Part shown: piece by piece, positions 1-5,917 of the stretch
How the letters are laid out: every line of letters begins with the position of its first letter
Position numbering within the stretch: position 1 is the stretch's first letter
Assembly (NCBI GenBank): GCA_018066825.1
Contig: JAGPVU010000066.1
Span: 1 to 8,099 of the forward strand
DNA length: 8,099 nucleotides
Direction of reading: 5' to 3'
Origin: Cycloclasticus sp.
GTDB taxonomy: Bacteria > Pseudomonadota > Gammaproteobacteria > Methylococcales > Cycloclasticaceae
Position numbers and translations under genes: made by a program
The notes under the pieces: model-generated
The model's database searches: none
What the model was told of the DNA's origin: nothing
The model's input: the letters and a program-made list of their open reading frames with translations, nothing else

Positions 1-6
1 ACTATT

Positions 7-40
7 TCTAATACAAGTTAGAATCTAATACACTTTAGAA
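7..40. promoter_or_regulatory. Tandem palindromic repeats, candidate TetR-family operator
   Basis: Two adjacent 17-bp units, TCTAATACAAGTTAGAA (7-23) and TCTAATACACTTTAGAA (24-40), agree at 15 of 17 positions. Each is an inverted repeat: TTCTAA/TTAGAA arms with a 6-nt spacer in the first (6-23), TCTAA/TTAGA arms with a 6-nt spacer in the second (24-39). They end 8 nt before the start codon of the TetR-family gene, where an autoregulatory operator is expected. TCTAAT at 7-12 and 24-29 each match the sigma-70 -10 consensus at 5 of 6 bases, so the operator may overlap the promoter; the -35 would lie at or beyond the window edge. That this regulator binds here is an inference. Confidence 0.6.
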
Positions 41-48
41 AAATAAAA

Positions 49-687
49 ATGATTACAAAAAATACTAAAGCACAGACGAAAGCGGGTAAAACGTACCAAT
101 TAATATTGGATGCGGCAGCAAAGTTATTTAGCAAGCAAGGCTACCACGGCACATCGTTAAAAGAGATAGCCAGCAATGTCGGGATGCAGGCAGGCAGCTT
201 ATATTATCACTTCGAATCAAAAGAAGTATTAATGCAAGAAGTGCTGGATAAGAGTATCCAATTGATTTATTCAACGGTCCAGTCGGAAGTGGCTAAGCTG
301 GATAAACAGGCAAACTTTGCAGAGTTATTAACCGCAGCGATACACGGCCACTTGATTGCGATTTTATCGTATTCTGATTACACATTGGCAAGCATCCGTA
401 ACTATGGACAAATCCCTGCGGCGGTACATAAGGCGTCGCAATCAGCCCGCGATGACTATGAGCAATTTTGGCGTGGTTTTATACGGCAAGCGGAAGCAGC
501 AGGCGCTATTAGACAGGACGTGGATGGTCATTTGCTGCGACTGAGTGTTTTTGGTGCAATGAATTGGGCCTCTGTGTGGTTTGATAGTAAAGAAAACAAC
601 GCCGCTGATGTTGAGAAAATTGCTAAGTTTCAGGCCAATTTATTTTTGAATGGCTGCCTTCCAGAAGGAGAAAAAGATGGAGTTTAA
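49..687 (+). CDS. TetR/AcrR-family transcriptional regulator
   Basis: A 212-residue protein of normal TetR-family length. The N-terminal DNA-binding domain covers about residues 14-62, with a helix-turn-helix near 35-55 (TSLKEIASNVG followed by the hallmark AGSLYYHFESKE). The C-terminal domain is all-helical and carries an FGAMNW motif near residues 169-174, similar to the acyl-CoA-responsive FadR/KstR2-like branch, so an acyl-CoA ligand is plausible but not shown. The start at 49 gives the usual short basic tail before helix 1; the upstream sequence is purine-rich (AGAAAAATAAAA) without a strong Shine-Dalgarno. It is the first gene of the catabolic operon and overlaps the next gene by 11 nt, so regulator and enzymes are probably cotranscribed. 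Tandem palindromes just upstream suggest autorepression. The family call is firm; target and ligand are inferred. Confidence 0.93.
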   Translation: MITKNTKAQTKAGKTYQLILDAAAKLFSKQGYHGTSLKEIASNVGMQAGSLYYHFESKEVLMQEVLDKSIQLIYSTVQSEVAKLDKQANFAELLTAAIHGHLIAILSYSDYTLASIRNYGQIPAAVHKASQSARDDYEQFWRGFIRQAEAAGAIRQDVDGHLLRLSVFGAMNWASVWFDSKENNAADVEKIAKFQANLFLNGCLPEGEKDGV

Positions 688-1462
688 AACAATACTAATG
701 ACTGTTGATGAGCGAGGTGTGGCCTCGGTTACCTTTAATCGTCCTGACGTGCATAACGCGATGAGTGCCTTGTTTATTCAAGAGTTACAAAAAATTTGCG
801 CCCTTATTGAAGCCAGCAAAACGATACGTGTGGTTGTTTTGTCGGGCTTAGGTGAGAGTTTTTGTGCAGGTGGTGATTTAAATTGGATGAAAAGCAATAT
901 CAACAAACCAAGAGCAAAACGCATTGAAGAAACGGCTGAATTAGCCAATATGCTGGCTGCATTAAATGGCTTAAGTAAACCACTCATCGGTCGCATTCAA
1001 GGTCCGGCTTATGGCGGCGGTGTTGGTATGGTGTCTGTCTGTGATATCACTATCGGTGTTAGCACAGCCAAGTTTGCACTAACTGAAGTAAAACTCGGCT
1101 TAACCCCGGCTACTATTTCACCCTATGTCGTTAAACGGATTGGCGAGGCAAATGCGCGACGTAACTTCTTTAATTCACGTTTTTTTGATGCCCACGAAGC
1201 AAAACAAATCGGCCTTTTAAGCGACGTAGTGACAGCCGAACAGCTCGATGACGCCATCGAAAAAGAAATTAAGATGATTTTGAAATGCGCTCCCGGCGCT
1301 ATTGCATCAACTAAAAAATTAATCGATTACGTAAACACACACCAAATGCCAGATAACCGAATTTATACCGCAGCTAATTTGGCCGACGCATGGGAAACAG
1401 ATGAAGGTAAAGAAGGCATTGATGCTTTTTTAAATAAACGTAAAGCCAACTGGCTTAACTAA
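677..1462 (+). CDS. Enoyl-CoA hydratase/isomerase family protein, LiuC (methylglutaconyl-CoA hydratase)-like
   Basis: A 261-residue crotonase-fold protein of typical length. Start 677 is chosen because AAGGAG lies at 665-670, seven nt before the ATG, and the protein then begins MEFKTILMTVDERGVASVTF as the family does; an in-frame ATG at 650 would add nine atypical residues. The CoA and oxyanion-hole segments are SFCAGGDLNWM (61-71) and GPAYGGGVGMVSVCD (109-123). TEVKLGL (136-142) supplies a glutamate, E137, aligned with Glu164 of rat mitochondrial enoyl-CoA hydratase, while the Glu144 position is Gly117. The DLNWM motif and the GGGVG, FALTEVKLGL and ISPYVV segments are characteristic of bacterial LiuC/GnyH-type proteins of leucine catabolism. 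No biotin-dependent carboxylase is present here, so the substrate may differ from 3-methylglutaconyl-CoA. The likely role is hydration of an enoyl-CoA in the cytoplasm. Confidence 0.88.
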   Translation: MEFKTILMTVDERGVASVTFNRPDVHNAMSALFIQELQKICALIEASKTIRVVVLSGLGESFCAGGDLNWMKSNINKPRAKRIEETAELANMLAALNGLSKPLIGRIQGPAYGGGVGMVSVCDITIGVSTAKFALTEVKLGLTPATISPYVVKRIGEANARRNFFNSRFFDAHEAKQIGLLSDVVTAEQLDDAIEKEIKMILKCAPGAIASTKKLIDYVNTHQMPDNRIYTAANLADAWETDEGKEGIDAFLNKRKANWLN

Positions 1463-1490
1463 GCAATAACGATTTAGAGGTTTAATAAAC

Positions 1491-2639
1491 ATGAATTCAA
1501 TATATTTTAATGAAGAACACACCATGCTGCGTGACCAGATTCGCCGTTTTGTTGAACAGCGCGTTATGCCAAACGCTGAGCAGTGGGAAGAAACAGGTAA
1601 AGTGCCGCGTGAAATTTTACAAGAGATGGGTGAGTTGGGGTTTTTGGGTATTCGCTACCCCAGTGAATTTGGTGGTAGTGAAATGGACACCTTAGGTTCG
1701 GTTATTTTAGCTGAAGAGCTAGGTCGCTCAACCTTTGGTGGTTTTGCGGTTACCGTGTTAGTGCATACGGACATGGCATCTCCCCATTTGGATAACTTCG
1801 GTAATCAACAGCAGCTTGCTAAATACATGCCCGATATTATTAGCGGTAAAAAGATTGCTGGTGTGGCGGTAACCGAGCCAGATGTTGGTTCAGATGTTGC
1901 TAACATGAAAACACGTGCCGTTAAAGACGGTGATGATTATGTGCTAAATGGCTCTAAAATGTTCATTACTAATGGTGTGCATGGTGATATATTTTTTGTT
2001 GCCGCTAAAACAGATACCGACGCCAAGCCCTCGCGTGGCATTACCATCTTTGCTGTAGAAAAAGGCACGCCTGGATTTACCGTGAGTAAAAGCCTTAAAA
2101 AAATGGGTTGGTTGTCATCGGATACTGCTGAACTGGTATTTGATGATTGCCGCGTACCGGCTGAAAATATCTTAGGTGAGTTGAATAAGGGGTTTTATTC
2201 AATCATGCGTAACTTCCAAAATGAGCGTTTGGTACTCGGCGCGCAAACCATGGGTGAAGCCGCTAAAGCCATTGAATTAACGCTGGACTATGTCACTACC
2301 CGCAAAGCCTTTGGCGGTGTATTGTTTGACAAACAAGTCATCCGTCAACGATTGGCCGCTCTTGCTGCTCGTGTAGAGGCGGGTCGGCAACTGGTCTACC
2401 ATGCAGCTTGGCTTGATGCTCAAGGTATGGATTGCATTAAAGAAGTATCCATGGCCAAGGCCTATTGCGGCGAATTGGTGAATGAGGTTATGTATAACTG
2501 CTTGCAGTTTCACGGTGGTTTTGGCTATATACGTGAAAGCGCCATTGAGCGTATGTACCGCGATGCACGTATCCAATCGATCGGTGGTGGTGCTACCGAA
2601 GTGATGCTTGAAGAAGTATCTAAACGAATGATTAGCTAA
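1491..2639 (+). CDS. Acyl-CoA dehydrogenase
   Basis: A 382-residue FAD-dependent acyl-CoA dehydrogenase of normal length, introducing the alpha,beta double bond of an acyl-CoA and passing electrons to ETF. The N-terminal helical domain starts near residue 5 (NEEHTMLRDQIRRFVE). The middle beta-domain carries the signature GVAVTEPDVGSD (124-135) and the flavin-site FITNG (158-162). The C-terminal helical domain has RKAFGGVLFD (271-280), QFHGGFGYIRES (339-350) and IERMYRDARIQSIGGGATE (352-370). The usual catalytic Glu of SCAD/MCAD, in a YEGTSE motif, is glycine here (IGGGATE). Glu245 in NERLVLG lies where isovaleryl-CoA dehydrogenase carries its catalytic Glu254, so it is the likely base. AGAGG at 1476-1480 is the ribosome binding site. 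The alternative-base arrangement fits a branched or longer acyl substrate, but specificity cannot be read. Confidence 0.93.
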   Translation: MNSIYFNEEHTMLRDQIRRFVEQRVMPNAEQWEETGKVPREILQEMGELGFLGIRYPSEFGGSEMDTLGSVILAEELGRSTFGGFAVTVLVHTDMASPHLDNFGNQQQLAKYMPDIISGKKIAGVAVTEPDVGSDVANMKTRAVKDGDDYVLNGSKMFITNGVHGDIFFVAAKTDTDAKPSRGITIFAVEKGTPGFTVSKSLKKMGWLSSDTAELVFDDCRVPAENILGELNKGFYSIMRNFQNERLVLGAQTMGEAAKAIELTLDYVTTRKAFGGVLFDKQVIRQRLAALAARVEAGRQLVYHAAWLDAQGMDCIKEVSMAKAYCGELVNEVMYNCLQFHGGFGYIRESAIERMYRDARIQSIGGGATEVMLEEVSKRMIS

Positions 2640-2654
2640 CAAGAGAGAATAGAT

Positions 2655-3068
2655 ATGTCTGAAGGATTTAGTGTAGAACAAATGCAAGTAGGGCAGTCCG
2701 CGTCCATGAGTAAAACGGTAACAGAGGCCGACATCATTTTGTTTGCCGGTATTACTGGAGATTTTAACCCTGCCCATATCGACGAAGAGTACGCCAAAAA
2801 TAGTATGTTTAAAGGCCGGATTGCCCACGGCATGTTATCGGCGGGTTTTATCAGTGCTACCTTGGCAATGAAGTTGCCTGGCCCGGGTTGCATCTATTTA
2901 AGCCAAAGCATGAAGTTTAAAGCACCGGTGCGAATTGGCGATACAGTCACAGCGACCGTTACGGTGACCGAAATCAATAGTGATAAAAAAATTGTTAAAT
3001 TAGATACCATTTGTAGCGTCGGCGACACGAAGGTGTTAGTCGGGGACTGCGCAATGATGAAGCCTTAA
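2655..3068 (+). CDS. MaoC/PhaJ-type (R)-specific enoyl-CoA hydratase
   Basis: A 137-residue single hot-dog-domain protein, close to the length of PhaJ (R)-specific enoyl-CoA hydratase. The hydratase-2 signature is complete: FAGITGDFNPAHID (30-43) gives the catalytic pair Asp36 and His41, equivalent to Asp31/His36 of Aeromonas caviae PhaJ. RIAHGMLSAGFIS (55-67) forms the conserved helix, and VRIGDTVTATVTV (92-104) the strand after the active site. The family adds water to trans-2-enoyl-CoA to give (R)-3-hydroxyacyl-CoA, acting as a cytoplasmic dimer. The gene begins 15 nt after the dehydrogenase stop, with AGAGAG at 2642-2647 as ribosome binding site, so its natural substrate is probably that enzyme's product. 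A diversion towards polyhydroxyalkanoate is possible, but no pha gene is nearby. Confidence 0.9.
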   Translation: MSEGFSVEQMQVGQSASMSKTVTEADIILFAGITGDFNPAHIDEEYAKNSMFKGRIAHGMLSAGFISATLAMKLPGPGCIYLSQSMKFKAPVRIGDTVTATVTVTEINSDKKIVKLDTICSVGDTKVLVGDCAMMKP

Positions 3069-3099
3069 TAACAGAAAATTTAACAACAGGAACAAAGAC

Positions 3100-4431
3100 A
3101 TGCCGACCAAAAAGTTGCTATCAGAAAAATCAAAAACAGCAGCCCAAGTGGCTGACCTAGTTAATAGCGGCGATAACCTAGATTACGGTTTTGGTCTAAC
3201 CCAACCTGATTTGTTTGATATTGCCTTAGCAGAACAAAAAGAGCGCCTCAGTAATGTAATGATTCGCGGCACCTTGTGCGTTAAAGCACGGCAAGTGATT
3301 GAGCAAGATCCTGAACAAAAACATTTTGAATTTCAAAATTGGCATTTTTCTGGTTATGACAGGAAGAAATCTGAACAAGGCTCGATGAGCTACATTCCGT
3401 TTAATTTTGGTGAAGGCCCGGGTATTTACAGAGACTATCTTGACGTTGACATGGCCGTTATTAAAACTTCACCGATGGATGAGCACGGTTATTTTAATTT
3501 TGGCATTTCAAATACCTTTGCTCGGGCCTGTTGTGACGTAGCTAAAAAAATTGTGGTCGAAACATCCACAGAAATTCCTGTTTGTTATGGCAATCAAAAC
3601 AGCGTGCATATTTCTGAATTAACCGCCGTTATTGAGGGAGATAATAGCCCTTTGTTTGAATTACCGAGCAGCCCAATCAGTGATATAGACAGACTAGTTG
3701 CTGGTCATATTGTTCCATTGATTAAAGATCGAAGTTGCTTGCAGATTGGTATTGGCGGCATGCCAAATGCTGTATGTTCGGCGCTGGCGCATTCTGATAT
3801 TAAAGACTTAGGCATTCATACGGAAATGTTTGTCGATGGCATGGTTGATCTGGTTGAAGCCGGTAAAGTAACCGGTAAATACAAGCAAACATTTAATGGG
3901 GAAATCGTCTATACCTTTGCTTTAGGTAGTAAACGTATGTACGACTTTATCAATAAAAACGAATTATGCGTCAGTATTCCGGTGGATGAAACGAATTTGC
4001 CGTTTAATATCGCTAAGAATGACAATGTGGTTTCAATAAATAATTGCTTACAGATTGATTTGAGTGGGCAAGTCGCATCAGAAAGCAGTGGTTATAGGCA
4101 TATCTCAGGTACCGGTGGGCAATTACAGTTTGTTCGTGGTGCGGTGGCTTCTAAAGGCGGGCAGTCCTTTATGTGTTTATCTTCAAGGTTTGTCGACAAA
4201 GACGGACAGCCCCAATCCAGAATTGTTCCGGGTCTTGATCCCGGCACCGTTGTTACTACGCCACGTACCGATACCATGTATGTGGTGACAGAATACGGCA
4301 TCACTAACCTTAAAGGCAAAAGCATTAGCGCTCGAGCACTGGCGCTAATTAGCCTTGCACACCCGGATGACCGTGACGAATTGATGAAGCAAGCCCGTGA
4401 TAATCGTATTATTTCTCGTAAATATTGGTGA
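3100..4431 (+). CDS. Acetyl-CoA hydrolase/CoA-transferase family protein (4-hydroxybutyrate CoA-transferase-like)
   Basis: A 443-residue protein with both halves of the acetyl-CoA hydrolase/transferase family (AbfT/Cat2-like), about the usual 430-450 residues. The N-terminal half carries DVDMAVIKTSPMDEHGYFNFG (about 115-135). The C-terminal half carries LQIGIGGMPNAV (214-225), GIHTEMFVDGMVDL (238-251), the glycine motif ISGTGGQ (335-341) and VTEYGITNLKGKS (396-408). Glu242 in HTEM is the likely nucleophile, by alignment with Glu238 of Clostridium aminobutyricum 4-hydroxybutyrate CoA-transferase, which forms a glutamyl-CoA thioester. The expected reaction moves CoA from acetyl-CoA or another acyl-CoA to a free carboxylate, activating it for the operon's dehydrogenase. 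An AGGAA sequence at 3088-3092 is the ribosome binding site. The donor and acceptor acids cannot be read. Hydrolase activity is an alternative, less likely in a catabolic operon. Confidence 0.88.
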   Translation: MPTKKLLSEKSKTAAQVADLVNSGDNLDYGFGLTQPDLFDIALAEQKERLSNVMIRGTLCVKARQVIEQDPEQKHFEFQNWHFSGYDRKKSEQGSMSYIPFNFGEGPGIYRDYLDVDMAVIKTSPMDEHGYFNFGISNTFARACCDVAKKIVVETSTEIPVCYGNQNSVHISELTAVIEGDNSPLFELPSSPISDIDRLVAGHIVPLIKDRSCLQIGIGGMPNAVCSALAHSDIKDLGIHTEMFVDGMVDLVEAGKVTGKYKQTFNGEIVYTFALGSKRMYDFINKNELCVSIPVDETNLPFNIAKNDNVVSINNCLQIDLSGQVASESSGYRHISGTGGQLQFVRGAVASKGGQSFMCLSSRFVDKDGQPQSRIVPGLDPGTVVTTPRTDTMYVVTEYGITNLKGKSISARALALISLAHPDDRDELMKQARDNRIISRKYW

Positions 4432-4434
4432 GTC

Positions 4435-5223
4435 ATGACCTATCAAACAGTAAAGCTGACAAAGAAAAACAAAATCGCAACGATTAGTTTAAATGACCCT
4501 AAAACACGTAATGCGATTACCGATCCACTGTTACTGGAGGAAGTTAAGGCGGTTCTTCGTGAAATACAAAATGATCCCGAGATTTCGGTTTGCATTCTAA
4601 CCGGTGAAGGGCAAGGTTTTTCATCTGGCGGCAATGTCAAAGACATGCTAAATAAAACAAAAATGTTCGCTGGTAATCACCTTGAGTTGCAAAATAATTA
4701 CCGTAACGGCATTCATAGTTTGTCAAAGTTGCTGTATTCATTTGAAATTCCGCTGATTGCAGCCGTTAATGGCGCCGCAGCGGGAGCAGGTTTTGACTTG
4801 GCCTTATTGTGTGACTTACGAATAGGCTCTGAAAAAGCCAGTTTCTGCTCATCATTTTTAAATTTAGCCGTCATTCCAGGCGATGGAGCGGCTTGGCTGT
4901 TGCGAAAGGCTGTGGGGCCTCAACGCGCAGCTGAGTTGATATTGACTGGAAAAACGATCGATGCAGACGAGGCTCTAGAAATGGGGTTATTGCTGAAGGT
5001 CGTGCCGCACAAGAGCTTAATGGAAAATGCCTTAGAGTTAGCGACGCTGATGGCAGAAAAATCGCGCGAAACGTTAGTAGTGACCAAGCGTTTGCTAAGA
5101 TCGACAGACACGCTGGGTTATGAGGATCACCTTAATCTATGTTCAGCCAACCAAGCGATGTTCCACCATGCACCAGAACACCAGCAAGCGCTCGAACGTT
5201 TTTTTAATACCAGAAAATCTTAA
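4435..5223 (+). CDS. Divergent enoyl-CoA hydratase/isomerase (crotonase) family protein
   Basis: A 262-residue crotonase-fold protein of full length. The first oxyanion segment is GFSSGGNVKDM (61-71) and the second GAAAGAGFDLALLCD (113-127). Neither glutamate of classic enoyl-CoA hydratase is kept: the Glu144 position is Asp121 and the Glu164 position is Phe141. An acidic residue, Asp150, sits in VIPGDGAAWLL (146-156), near where delta3,delta2-enoyl-CoA isomerases and PaaG-like enzymes place their catalytic aspartate. A simple hydratase is therefore unlikely; double-bond isomerisation or another CoA-thioester reaction is more plausible, as an inference. The start codon lies 3 nt after the CoA-transferase stop, and GGTGAG over that stop could act as ribosome binding site, so translation is probably coupled. 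It is the last gene of the operon. Confidence 0.87.
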   Translation: MTYQTVKLTKKNKIATISLNDPKTRNAITDPLLLEEVKAVLREIQNDPEISVCILTGEGQGFSSGGNVKDMLNKTKMFAGNHLELQNNYRNGIHSLSKLLYSFEIPLIAAVNGAAAGAGFDLALLCDLRIGSEKASFCSSFLNLAVIPGDGAAWLLRKAVGPQRAAELILTGKTIDADEALEMGLLLKVVPHKSLMENALELATLMAEKSRETLVVTKRLLRSTDTLGYEDHLNLCSANQAMFHHAPEHQQALERFFNTRKS

Positions 5224-5225
5224 AA

Positions 5226-5257
5226 ATCTTATTTAACATCATAATGTTAAATAAGAT
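5226..5257 (+). terminator. Perfect hairpin after the operon, possible terminator
   Basis: Arms ATCTTATTTAACAT (5226-5239) and ATGTTAAATAAGAT (5244-5257) pair perfectly over 14 bp around a CATA loop, starting 3 nt after the stop of the second crotonase gene. The position fits the end of the operon. The stem is AT-rich with only two G/C pairs and no T-run follows, so it is not a classical intrinsic terminator. It could instead protect the mRNA 3' end or be a protein-binding site. Confidence 0.4.
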
Positions 5258-5276
5258 CATATAATGCTCATATGAT
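5256..5276. promoter_or_regulatory. Inverted repeat ATCATAT-N7-ATATGAT
   Basis: Perfect 7-bp arms (5256-5262 and 5270-5276) around AATGCTC adjoin the preceding hairpin. The left arm and spacer include TATAAT (5260-5265), a perfect -10 hexamer, but no good -35 is seen at 16-18 bp. A GATACT direct repeat follows at 5274-5285. The symmetry suits a dimeric regulator's operator. In such AT-rich DNA it may be chance. Confidence 0.25.
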
Positions 5277-5343
5277 ACTGATACTAATGAAATAATAAAA
5301 TTATTTTCTTATTTTATTTTGATTCAAAGCAGGTTTAAAACGT

Positions 5344-5401
5344 TTAGATTTATTTTATGAAAGCAAGGGTTTTCTTTGGGTGATATAATTTATAAATCTA
5401 A
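5344..5401. promoter_or_regulatory. 10-bp inverted repeats bracketing the thioesterase promoter
   Basis: TTAGATTTAT (5344-5353) and ATAAATCTAA (5392-5401) are exact reverse complements separated by 38 bp. The extended -10 at 5381-5389 lies between them, and the right arm covers the expected transcription start. Paired half-sites around a promoter suit repression by looping or by two bound dimers. No regulator is assigned; the AraC-family protein encoded downstream is one candidate. Confidence 0.35.
5381..5389 (+). promoter_or_regulatory. Extended -10 promoter for the thioesterase gene
   Basis: TGATATAAT is a perfect extended -10 (TGnTATAAT). The -35 region (about 5361-5366, AAGCAA) is poor, as is common with extended -10 promoters. 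Transcription would start near 5396, giving a leader of about 29 nt before the ATG at 5425, and could continue into the AraC-family gene. Confidence 0.5.
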
Positions 5402-5424
5402 CTAACAGTCGATTTAAAAACACC

Positions 5425-5850
5425 ATGGCACGTATAAAAATAACCTACCCAGAAACGACCCATTTTAGCCATGAACTGACGGTTCGAGTCAGTGATCTTA
5501 ATATTGGAAATCATTTGGCGCATGATAAGTTGATTTCATTGCTGCATGAAGCACGTGCACATTTTTTTGAAGCGTATCAAATGTCTGAACTCGATGTTGA
5601 AGGGGCAGGGATTATTATGGCTGACCTTGGTGTTAACTATCGGTCAGAAGCCTTTTTTGGCCAACAGTTAAGGATTGATATCGCCTTAGGTGACTTCTCA
5701 TCAAAAGGGTGTGATTTTTTCTACCGCATAACATCAATAGAGTCGGGAGATATTGTCGCCATTGCGAAAACAGGGATTGTTTTTATGGACTATTCAACTC
5801 GAAAACTGGTCGATGTGCCACAGTCATTTGTAAACATTGCGGCTAATTAG
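5425..5850 (+). CDS. Hot-dog fold acyl-CoA thioesterase (4HBT/YbgC-like)
   Basis: A 141-residue single hot-dog-domain protein, the normal size for the 4-hydroxybenzoyl-CoA thioesterase/YbgC/FadM group. The family's catalytic segment near the N-terminus reads VRVSDLNIGNHLAHDKLISLLHEAR across residues 20-44 (Asp24, Asn29, His30). The long helix starts near Asp34, with the conserved HEAR at 41-44. Strands follow, with DLGVNYRSEAFFGQQLRID (67-85) and GIVFMDYSTRKLVDVP (117-132). The family hydrolyses acyl- or aryl-CoA thioesters in the cytoplasm, so a housekeeping role of releasing CoA from stalled intermediates is plausible. The ATG has no clear Shine-Dalgarno, but no in-frame start lies just upstream and the N-terminus matches the family. 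It has its own promoter and is followed after 67 nt by the AraC-family gene. Its substrate is unknown. Confidence 0.8.
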   Translation: MARIKITYPETTHFSHELTVRVSDLNIGNHLAHDKLISLLHEARAHFFEAYQMSELDVEGAGIIMADLGVNYRSEAFFGQQLRIDIALGDFSSKGCDFFYRITSIESGDIVAIAKTGIVFMDYSTRKLVDVPQSFVNIAAN

Positions 5851-5917
5851 GCCTGTTATTATATTTAATTATACGGGGTGGCTTTTCATTGATTAAAGCA
5901 ACAATCGCTAGACTATT
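5851..5917. promoter_or_regulatory. Short gap before the AraC-family gene with a shared 9-mer
   Basis: GCCTGTTAT at 5851-5859, directly after the thioesterase stop, recurs at 6898-6906 inside the palindrome upstream of the hydrolase gene. GGCTAA also lies beside both copies (5841-5846, coding, and 6908-6913). A shared regulator site, for example AraC autoregulation, is possible. No convincing Shine-Dalgarno precedes the ATG at 5918, so expression may be low. Confidence 0.25.

Noticed and set aside
650..676. Earlier in-frame ATG for the first crotonase gene
   Set aside because: It would add nine residues unlike the family and has no ribosome binding site, while AAGGAG is well placed for the ATG at 677.
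2277..2828. 183-codon open frame on the minus strand
   Set aside because: It runs antisense across the well-supported dehydrogenase and MaoC-type genes and its translation shows no recognisable domain.
4324..4349. Inverted repeat ATTAGCGC-N10-GCGCTAAT
   Set aside because: Perfect 8-bp arms, but within the conserved C-terminal coding part of the CoA-transferase and far from any promoter; probably chance from codon use.
4092..4436. 114-codon open frame on the minus strand
   Set aside because: It lies wholly antisense to conserved CoA-transferase motifs, with no domain and no ribosome binding site support.
5260..5265. TATAAT as a promoter for the thioesterase gene
   Set aside because: No acceptable -35 at 16-18 bp, and it would give a leader of about 150 nt; the extended -10 at 5381-5389 is better placed.
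5290..5330. A/T-rich run read as an intrinsic terminator on either strand
   Set aside because: No G/C-rich stem precedes a T-run; the short AATAAT/ATTATT symmetry is expected in DNA of this composition.
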